Below, piece by piece: positions 56,003-64,000 of a stretch of 64,000 nt of DNA (position 1 is its first letter; each line of letters opens with the position of its first letter). The stretch is from assembly GCA_946902985.2 (NCBI GenBank), contig OX336389.2, forward strand, positions 984,248,482 through 984,312,481, in the 5' to 3' direction. Below the pieces are notes generated by a model that saw only the letters and a program-made list of their open reading frames with translations, was not told where the DNA came from and searched no databases. A program made the position numbers and the translations under genes. This DNA comes from Meconema thalassinum. Its lineage: Eukaryota; Arthropoda; Insecta; Orthoptera; Tettigoniidae.

Positions 56003-56189
56003 AATATCCTTTTCTTGGAACATCCTACAGATATAAGCTAGAAATTTTGAAATTTCGTTAGAGGACTACAAAACAAGCTCAATGATTTTCGTAATCATGA
56101 CGATCAGGGACCCAACATTGTTAGATTGATTGCCCTTTCTTATGACATTATCATCTTAGCGTAGGGAAAATTGGTATGAAATATGTATT

Positions 56190-56345
56190 TTGAGGTATAA
56201 CTGAGAAGAGAGGTGGGTTTGATTCCCACCTCGACATCCTGGAAGTGAACTTCCGTGGTTTCTCACTTTTACTCCAGGCGAATACTGGGTTGGTTCCTAA
56301 CTTAAGGCCATGGCCTCCTCATTCCCAAGCATCACCACAATTATA
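56190..56345 (+). repeat. SINE-B2 body fragment
   Basis: GGTGGGTTTGATTCCCACCT, TTTACTCCAGGCGAATACTG and TTAAGGCCATGGCCTCC are the middle of SINE-B2. Confidence 0.7.
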
Positions 56346-56349
56346 AATA

Positions 56350-57029
56350 AACAAATTCACTGATATGAATTTCGAACTCTGACATGAAAGAAATCAACAT
56401 GGTCTCCACGCGAATTACCAAATGTAATTGCCATTTTTGGGAATCCATTACAACTAAAATCTTGAAATTTTGTGCCTTGATTGGCGACCATAAAGTGATT
56501 GCACATGACTTTTGTAATCATGACATCCAAGAAACCAACATGGTAGCCCACTGAATTTTAAAAATCATTTCTCGGAACCTATCACAGCTGGAAGACTGGA
56601 AGCTCACCGATTTCAGCACATCACGCCATGTGAAGGTGAGATAGTTGTAATATATGAGTACATGTATCCCATTCTAGCTCCTTGTTTTTTTCTTCCCTTG
56701 CGACCGGCGTGTGTCAGAGGTAAGGCGTTCTGGAACCGAGATCGCCATCGGCTGCCAGTTCGTATCCGACCTCGGGCATGGACATGTAATTGTAACCCCA
56801 TTTAAGTTAATTTCTATGATATACAGTGTATAGATTCCAACCATCTTTCGTAATGGCAATAAGACGCATGATGCAAGTAAAATAAATTAAATACGAGCTG
56901 GCAGCATGGCTTAAAAGGTAAAAAGCCTATATGAAAATACTTGAGAATTTGAAAGTAAGTTTATTTCTCTGTTTAATGTTTATCGTTTCCACCCAACAGT
57001 TTTTAGACTACATTTTGGCTGATGAAGAC
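56350..57029. other. repeat-like spacer, no gene
   Basis: Diffuse similarity to repeat G (CATGACATCCAAGAAACCAA) and a short SINE-like stretch at 56690-56790. No reliable boundaries. Confidence 0.35.
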
Positions 57030-57680
57030 GTAGAATATATGAGATCGATCCGGGCAAATATGTATGTGCCCCCCCCCCCCCCCCTATCAACTCCTAAACG
57101 GATGCAGCTATCGAAACTAACTTTGATATGAATAAAGGTCTATACCAGGACACCTAATGGCTATTGACTCCAGTCAATTACTGAATGTAACCAACTGAAA
57201 TTTGAGCTCTATGTAGAATATCTCAGAATTTATCCATGAGCACTGTCCCAAAGTTGGCATATACAACTTATAGATGACAATATTTCGGATTAATTTTCTG
57301 GAGCCCATATATGACATTGTGTTCAACATTATTCTACGCCCGTTAGGTCCAATTTTTAAATGCATTTAACATCCATACTATCAATTGAATTTCAACCAAA
57401 GTTCGTATGTGCTTTGTGTACCACAACAGATACGACTATGCGCATTCTTTAGAGTCACCAAGGCTGCGAACTGTTGATAAATGCTCTCTCTCTCTCTTTT
57501 ATTATCGTAGACTCAATATATCAGAAAGTATGCAGGCTAACACATCTAAACTTTGCACATATATAGTACGAGATATTGCAGATTTATTTTGAGTAACCGA
57601 CATACGACAGTGCTGCCAACATGTTTCTACGCGTGCTGATAGGTTCAATGTTTAACTGCTGGTAACGTCCATGACATATA
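57030..57680. repeat. unclassified repeat M, inverse copy
   Basis: Starts ATGAGATCGATCCGGGC, a 16-C run at 57069-57084, then CTATCAACTCCTAAACGGAT, all inverse of the end of repeat M. Blocks continue to about 57680. Confidence 0.7.
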
Positions 57681-57949
57681 ATGCTTAACTAACAAATTTT
57701 ATATGAACAGTGTAGGCCTATGCCGTAAGGGATATAATTATGCGTATTTCCAGAGGCAGCAATCCAACCAACTACCTTATAGATCTAACTCTCTCTGAGC
57801 ATTTGAGCAGTAGACTCTTAAGTATCTCAGAATCCAGAGAAGGAAACTATTTCAAATAAATTCATGTGTTCTATCGGGCTCCAATGTTTAAGGTATGTTT
57901 CGAGCAAATCGGTCTCACGCAAGTGTATAAACCACCCGCCCGGCTCAAA

Positions 57950-58027
57950 TGGTAAGCGGGCTCGACGCGACATAGTTATCGATATTAATGAAATCAGAGT
58001 GCAATTCGTCACTGTTGCGGGTAATTC

Positions 58028-58091
<64 letters not shown>

Positions 58092-58410
58092 TTAAAAGCT
58101 CATTTGTCACGATTGGTTACTTGTGAGCGCCCCCTGTGTATAGACCACCAACCTGGCTTTACTGTCATGCGGCCTCGAAGCGACACTGTTCTGGCAGGGG
58201 CTATCTTCTTGTTAATTTGTTTAAACGCACTTTATTATACGAATATATATTTCCGTTGACTTATCAAGATATGCAAGATTTTTCCTGTACTATTGAGACG
58301 ATTTGGAAGATTTTGGCACAAACCGCACCTTCAAACTCCCTCTGGCTTAAGAGCTTGAGTTTTGTGAAAGATACATCTTTAGTGTTTCATATAATTTATA
58401 TGATTATGTA
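57950..58410 (-). mobile_element. Helitron relative H7 with a TTTC array
   Basis: AGAGTGCAATTCGTCACTGT and GCTCATTTGTCACGATTGG are from the H1-H5 body, and the part after 58130 matches H6. No CTAG hairpin end is present at the left. A (TTTC)n array fills 58028-58092 where H2 has CTCTTTCATTT. Confidence 0.6.
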
Positions 58411-58414
58411 TAGG

Positions 58415-60221
58415 ATGCAAATTAGGAAAACACGAGTGCTGGCCAAACAAGGTCCTGCAGCCTAGCCGTAGTTAAGCGAAACTCTGTCACCAGTCTCCCA
58501 AACGCTATTATTTCTTTAGTCCTTGAGAACAAACCCGTCAACGACGGGTACGGAAAGTTAGTCACACATGTAAGAGTCGCTTATCATGGACCTTGGAGTG
58601 AGTCCATGCGCACGCTACTTCTTGGCTCCAACCAGGAGTAGGGATGATGAATTCTCTTCAGAACTATTTATGTTTATTGCTGTGTAACTCTCAACAAAGA
58701 TTGTGCTAACTTTTGTTTCTTGCTGTAGATTCCAATGTTAGTAAGTACTCAAATCTTCACGTCAGCAATTTGTTAGTGTAATTTACTCTACTATAAGTGA
58801 TTTACAGGGCAAGGCTATCCTCCATATTTCCCTCATAGGACTTTTGTTTCTATTCTTCGTTGACGGGGATATGACCTAGAACAACGACGTCCAGCCTTTG
58901 CACGTTCGGCCGCACGACGGCAGGATGGCCCCTGCCTCTATTAGCTGGGCTCTCTACCCTGACTGCTGGTGCTGCGACAGCTCTTCGTCACGTCTGGCCG
59001 AGTCAAGTTGGGATTGCTAGTGCACCGGATGTAATGTAAACAAACAAATGTGTCATGGAACTCATTTAAGGCATTGCAATTCCATTCACAATTTTTCCCC
59101 CTCCTTGTTTCAATTTGTATACACATTTTCAATATACTGAATGCCGTTTGACGTTCGACCGAAGAACCACAACACAGCGAAGGCAGTACGGGAGGGAGTG
59201 AGATGGAAAAGCGAGCGAGAGAAATAAACATACTAGTCCTCCCCCACTATCGCTGCAAGGCTGTACGCGCCAGAAGTACGCTGGCGTGCAGCCGGCGTGT
59301 CAGTGCGCCCGGCGTGTTGTATGGACACCTCTACCTAGAAGTTGTCATAAAGAGTCTTCCTTTATTCTATTGACCCAACAACGACGGGCATTGGACCTGC
59401 TTTTGCCCACGTGTGTGTTTGTGCGTGTGTTAGTGTGTGTCCGTCCACCCAAATTCATTTTGATTGGCTGGACCGGTTTTAATAAAATTTGGTAGTAATT
59501 TCACCAGTAGGCCTATTCAATTTACTTCTTCAGACAGGCCCCAAAGATTTAAAATTCCCCTACAAAATATTCCAGAGAGACACGCTCCTTTCCCCCCTCC
59601 CATAGAAAATATCAAGCCTAAGTAGAATGCAAGAAATAATTTTATGATTTATACAAAGAAAACAACATAAACTGAAATTATTTTGTGAATATCATTATTT
59701 CATACATTATTCTGCAATAAATGCTGACATTTTAAGAAGGGTTAAAGTCAAGCAACTAAAAGTATTTAAATGAAGGCGAAAGTACCGGCATTGGCAGAAA
59801 ATTGATAGGGACCATTTATTTAGATCATAATGCGAGGAGTTAAACGAAAAGTCTCCACCACCATGCATATACAAGTCTGTTTCTGAATGTCGGTAATACG
59901 CACTGGGGTAAACACCGGGTGGTGTTCCGTTTTCAAAATATACCTCTAGTAGAGGTCTTATTACTCTTCAAAATCCAGCTTTTCTTTGATTATTTTCGAT
60001 ATAAAATATTGATTTCCTGGACTAAGTTGCAATAAGTCAGTGAACTGTCAAAGAGTAGAGGTTCTACAATTCGAAGCAATAATAGACCAACACAGTCATG
60101 GTGTGGTGAGGACGTAGAACATTACCTCTTGGCGAGACGTCAAATATTTTAGTGTTCTCCAGACGGCATGGTCCCAAATTAATACTTGTTACCGTCTTAT
60201 TTCTTATTAAATTCTTCCCCG
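58415..60221. other. no gene recognised
   Basis: Contains a small piece of repeat G near 59400-59500 (TTCATTTTGATTGGCTGGAC). It also has GC-moderate stretches near 58900-59300 with a 96-codon minus frame of unknown meaning. It could be intron or upstream region of the PDZ gene. Confidence 0.4.
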
Positions 60222-60520
60222 CGGCGTAGCCGTGTTCTTTAAATCATGCACCACGGCCACGAGGGCAGCTGCAGCAAACCTGGAGGTCACGGGTTTTAAT
60301 CCCGGCGCTGACAGTGGCTATCTTGAGTGTGTTTTTCCCAGTTTCTTTTTCACTCACCCTCCAGACAAATGACCGGATAGTATCTCCCCCATCCCTGTCA
60401 TGAAAACAGTTACACACACTACTACAGTCATCATAAATAAAGGTTATCATCAAGTTCAACACACACCTAACTACATGGGGCTGATGACCAAGATGTCCAA
60501 AACCCCTCAAATGAATTAAC
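60222..60520 (+). repeat. SINE-J full-length copy
   Basis: Head GCGGCGTAGCCGTGTTCTTT, B box GGGTTTTAATCCCGG, body CAAATGACCGGATAGTATC, tail up to CTCAAATGAATTAACAAC. It lies in the presumed intron upstream of the PDZ exon. Confidence 0.85.
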
Positions 60521-60613
60521 AACAACTTGTTAAATTCTTAAGTGAATTCACTTCTTATTGTTTCACATTTAACGATGATGTCAATTTATTTGTCATATGC
60601 TGATTGGAATGTT

Positions 60614-60630
60614 TTTATTTTCTGTTTCAG
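60614..60630 (+). promoter_or_regulatory. splice acceptor of the PDZ exon
   Basis: A pyrimidine-rich TTTTATTTTCTGTTTCAG tract ends in AG at 60629-60630, a strong acceptor. This places an exon start at 60631, with 144 bases of 5' untranslated sequence before the ATG. Confidence 0.65.
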
Positions 60631-60774
60631 GTGTGGATGGTACGTTTCTAGGGATGACAATGACTCCGGCACTGCAGTAAGACCAATCAGATGGCATCAA
60701 GATCGTGCACTGTTGGTATCTGCATGAAGGTATTAGAAAGCTTTAGCATTTAAAAGCGGAAACCCCCTAAGAAC
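60631..60774 (+). other. 5' untranslated part of the PDZ exon
   Basis: Between the acceptor and the ATG at 60775. An in-frame TAA lies upstream near 60748, so translation cannot enter from further upstream in this frame. Confidence 0.55.
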
Positions 60775-63518
60775 ATGGCCAGCCCAACTCACAGTCCGGG
60801 CCTTGAAATACGGCACAAATCTCAGCAGAGTCATGACTCCGGTGCTTATATCGACTGGAACTCAGAAGACTCGAGTGGTAGCCCAATATTGGACGGCAGT
60901 AGTGATGGACCTGTGCCCTTCGTCGCCAGTAACGTAACAGGTGAATTTGTAACAGTGGTAGCAGTAGAACCTAGTGGTAGTTCCCCCAGCGAGCAAGGAG
61001 GGGAAGTTTCCATGGTCGAAACTGATGGTAACGATTCTTTCGTGACAGTCCTATCCATTGGTGAAACTGACTCGAATGATGAAATGAAGAAACTTTCTCT
61101 TAGTGTTCCCGGAATTGGAAGTGAGGTCCCGGAGACTCAGGAACATGATGGTGAGCGTGTCGAAGAAGTTCTTGTATATCGTCTACCCGGTGAACGACTC
61201 GGGTTTGGACTAAAGTTTGAAGGTGGTACGAAAACAGCAGAAAAAGTGCGACGATTATTCATTCAGTCGTGTGCCCTGGACAGTCCTGCGTCACGAGCAA
61301 AATGTACCTGGGGTGCTCTGCAAGAAGGTGACGAAGTCTTAGAAATAGATGGCGTCCCTGTACAGAATATGACTAGAATCGACTGTGTCAGGTGTCTAAA
61401 GGAATCTCATGTAGTTATTAAGTTGTCTATCCACCACCCGGCTCCGAATACAAATCCGTACGTCAGTGACCAGATCGGAAAAAGAATGAAGTTAGGATTG
61501 CAAATAAATGACCTGCCTCACAATACTATGCTGGACACTGGAGATATGCTTTCGCCAACCAAGTCGAATAGCTCTGTACCAATGGTTATTAGTGCAGAAA
61601 TGAAAAAGAGTCCTCCTCCACCCCCACCAATACCGCCAAGGAAACTCCCACGCAAGAATCCACCACAAAAGGACAGAGTGACTCCTTCAGCTCCATCCAG
61701 TATTGTTGTTCCTCCAAGGGGATTTGGTGATGGAGAGTGTCTGGTTATGGATGTTTCTTTTGGAAAGCAGTCTGCTTCGCAAGGTTGTATTTCAGCTTTA
61801 CAGAATGACAATGTTGTGATTGAGAATGAGTTATCTTTGGAATCCAATACTACCTCCATTGTTGGAGTTAAACAGGTGCTGTCATCGTCTCCTCGCGGTT
61901 CAGCTGCAACAAGCGAGCAGAGTTCTCCAGAGTCTGCCAGGAGTATTGGTAGGCGCTTCATTGGGTTTAATGTTGCAGCAATACCCCCAGAAGCTGAAGT
62001 ATACTTAGATCTTCTCGCTCAGGAGGAAATGAATCGTCTCAACGAATCAGAATCGGATGATACGGGAAGCAGTATATCCACAGTAGTAGATAGGCTTTCT
62101 TCCGTGCCTACGACGTCGAATTCTAGTTTCTCTGCTTCATCCCCTACCCCGTCTACGCCAACTGCAACTTCCACTTCAGCAATAGATCTGGCCAAAGTTT
62201 TGGGTCCTTTCGAGCAATTAGAGCGAGAATTCTCTTCTGCTGGACAAGTAGATGAAGATATTTTTAACAAATTCTGTAGAGACAACAGTACTTATACGGA
62301 ATTTAATAATGTCACAACTCATGAGCACAGTTCAAATTTCTCTCAAATCAAATCCACACCCATTGACGACGATCCATTAACTCTCCAACCTCCGGTAAGT
62401 TTCCAAGATGCTCCTTTGAGTTACGGGGATGAAAAAGTCATAACAACATTGGACCGTGATGATATGGAAATTGACTTGGACAGTGTGAGCATGAATGAAT
62501 GTAAACTTGAATCTATTCAAGATGACGCCACCGAAACTTTAACAGTTCTTGGAACAAGTAGGAGTATGCGAGAAGAAATGTCTCATATCTTTGCTAAAGA
62601 AAACTTCATGCCTAGACAGCCTGAAGTAATAACTCACTCAAATTCAGAACAAACTACGGATTTTGATACATTATCTGAAGCCAGTGCCGTAATTAAAGCT
62701 GATGAACAGAAAAGTAATAATCATTCAAGTGAAATACTCTCACCACCTGAGGAGACTTCTCAAGAGACGAACATTAGTTCAGTAAATGCCCCAGCTTTGC
62801 CCCCCAAACCAGCTCCAAGGCAAGAGAACAATGTCAATGCCCTTCGTTTCCGTTCTGGGAAAAAGCGACCTCCTCCTCCACCACCACCACCCAGAGGCGA
62901 TCGACCTCTTTGTCCACAGCCAGAACAAAGTGAGTTCGATGAGAAACGGGAATTGAATCGTATTGAGGTAGGAGATTTAGAAGATCCAATAACAGATAAT
63001 AATCCAGAAAAAGAACATTCCCTGAGAGAATCCGCTCTATCATCAGGCACCCTCAAACCTCCTAAAGTGACGCTTGCGGGGGATGAAGGTTTCTTTCCCA
63101 TGTGGGACTTTGACGTTGTGAAGGGAAGAGAAGGGCAAAGTTCAGACGATGGTTTCACTGATATACAGTTGAATACCGAAGTACTTACATCTGGAAAAAC
63201 ATTTCTTGAGCTTCCTGAAGCCACGCTCCTGGAAGATGATGATAGTGAAGACGAAGTGCCGGAGTTTGCTATTAATGCCATAATGGGATCGGAGGCATTT
63301 TTCCCTTTTCATTGGAGTGTGGTGTCTCACCTGGACCCTATCGGGGAGGATGCGGCCGAAGAGGAAGCAGAGGCGGAGGATAAGATTGAGGAAGAGGAGG
63401 AGGACGAGTATGAGGAAGAAGAGGAGGAAGACAGGGAAGAAGAGCGGCAACAGCCAGATATAAACAACAGAATAGTGAAAGACGATCACGTTGGAGACGA
63501 GCCGGAGAACATACATAG
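60775..63518 (+). CDS. PDZ-domain scaffold-type protein, first coding exon
   Basis: I do not recognise the gene by name. 914 codons plus two bases are read before the donor. One PDZ domain spans about residues 129-221, with the binding loop RLGFGLKF at about 141-148 and GDEVLEIDGVPV near 185-196. Proline-rich stretches of the kind bound by SH3 or EVH1 domains lie at about 280-297, 676-682 and 695-712. The rest is Ser/Thr/acidic and likely disordered, and 857-892 is almost all Glu/Asp. Two FFP motifs (FFPMWD at about 773, FFPFHW at about 842) precede the acidic tail. PDZ domains bind C-terminal peptides, so a cytoplasmic adaptor role is inferred. The start is supported by an upstream in-frame TAA. 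Confidence 0.9.
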
Positions 63519-63524
63519 GTAAGT
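63519..63524 (+). promoter_or_regulatory. splice donor at the end of the PDZ exon
   Basis: AG followed by GTAAGT is the full donor consensus. The in-frame TAA that seems to end the protein is formed by these intron bases, so the coding sequence continues in an exon outside the window (phase 2). Confidence 0.85.
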
Positions 63525-63624
63525 AAATAGCCTATAACTGAACTATTTCTTTGTATAAGTTAGATACACTTCATATGGAATTCAAATGTCATTGCTAATT
63601 ATTAAACATATACTAGCTAATTAG

Positions 63625-63959
63625 GGCAAGCCTCCGTGGTTTAGGCGGCAGCACGCCTGCTTCTCACCGCTGGGTCCGTGGTTCAAATCCCGGTTACTCC
63701 ATGTGAGATCTGTGCTGGACAGAACGGAGGCAGACAGGTTTTTCTCCTGGTACTCCGGTTTTCCCTGTCACAATTTCATTCCAGCAACACTCTCCACTAT
63801 CATTTCATTTCATCTGTCATTCATTTAATCATTGCCCCAGAGGAGTGCGTCAGGCCTCGGCAGCCGGCACAGTTCATATCCTCACCGCTAGATGGGGGCT
63901 TCATTCATTCCATTCCTGACCCGGTCGGAGACTGGAAGCAGGCTGTGGATTTTCATTTC
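63625..63959 (+). repeat. SINE-A copy in the PDZ gene intron, 15-bp TSD
   Basis: ATACTAGCTAATTAG lies at 63610-63624 and 63960-63974. Head CCTCCGTGGTTTAGGCGGCA, B box GGTTCAAATCCC, tail GGCTGTGGATTTTCATTTC. The perfect duplication suggests a fairly recent insertion. Confidence 0.95.
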
Positions 63960-64000
63960 ATACTAGCTAATTAGAATAGCTCTTCGTATGGGGTAGCTCA

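Noticed and set aside
56931..57131. 66-codon frame with a signal-peptide-like start
   Set aside because: Its second half is inverse repeat M and a poly-C run, so the frame is accidental.
62760..63516. Long minus-strand frames opposite the PDZ exon
   Set aside because: They are antisense shadows of a codon-rich exon and have low-complexity content from Pro and Glu codons.

Overview
The window looks like a piece of a large, repeat-rich insect genome. The evidence is short AT-rich spacers, dense tRNA-derived SINEs, Tc1/mariner, hAT and Helitron DNA transposons, non-LTR and Ty3/Gypsy retroelements, and one host gene with insect-style splice signals. An orthopteroid insect is my guess from SINE style and repeat load; I could not run a search. 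I see no bacterial, plasmid, CRISPR or rRNA sequence and no genuine tRNA gene.

Host gene content is small. A PDZ-domain scaffold-type exon starts at 60775 on the plus strand. It is preceded by a splice acceptor (AG at 60629-60630) and ends at a strong donor (GT at 63519), so the apparent stop codon is intronic and the gene continues past the window. A weak minus-strand open frame at 1829-2209 is the only other possible host coding sequence.

Region by region: 1-2900 is AT-rich and mostly featureless. 2900-11000 holds SINE fragments, a possible solo LTR, a short Tc1 relic, a hAT relic with an exact 8-bp target duplication, and a longer Tc1 relic. 11000-17364 is a head-to-tail run of three minus-strand Helitron-like elements, broken by a dead LINE and by a 1.17-kb fold-back element with about 550-bp arms. 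18932-20725 and 33286-35996 are two copies of one dispersed repeat that act as empty-site controls for each other: the first carries a SINE the second lacks, and the second carries two tandem Helitrons the first lacks. 22987-30014 is a Ty3/Gypsy element with both LTRs, a 4-bp target duplication, a frameshift in gag and a stop codon in pol, sitting inside an 82-bp tandem repeat. 30173-33015 has hAT, fold-back, LINE and mariner-like remnants.

36000-48000 is dominated by SINEs of several families, a MITE, a Tc1 relic and a mariner (40232-42508) that contains a second TA-flanked transposon and a SINE. 44721-45029 is a six-unit 52-bp minisatellite. 49522-51134 is a recent 796-bp tandem duplication inside an unclassified repeat. 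51400-58500 holds SINEs, LINE fragments, unclassified repeats and a Helitron relative. SINE family letters (A, B1, B2, D, F, H, I, J, K, L) and repeat letters (R, G, M) are labels I made for this window only.

I did not find a clear undescribed functional system. The most informative signals are the reciprocal empty/occupied sites, the exact tandem Helitron junctions, the long hairpin element and the PDZ gene.
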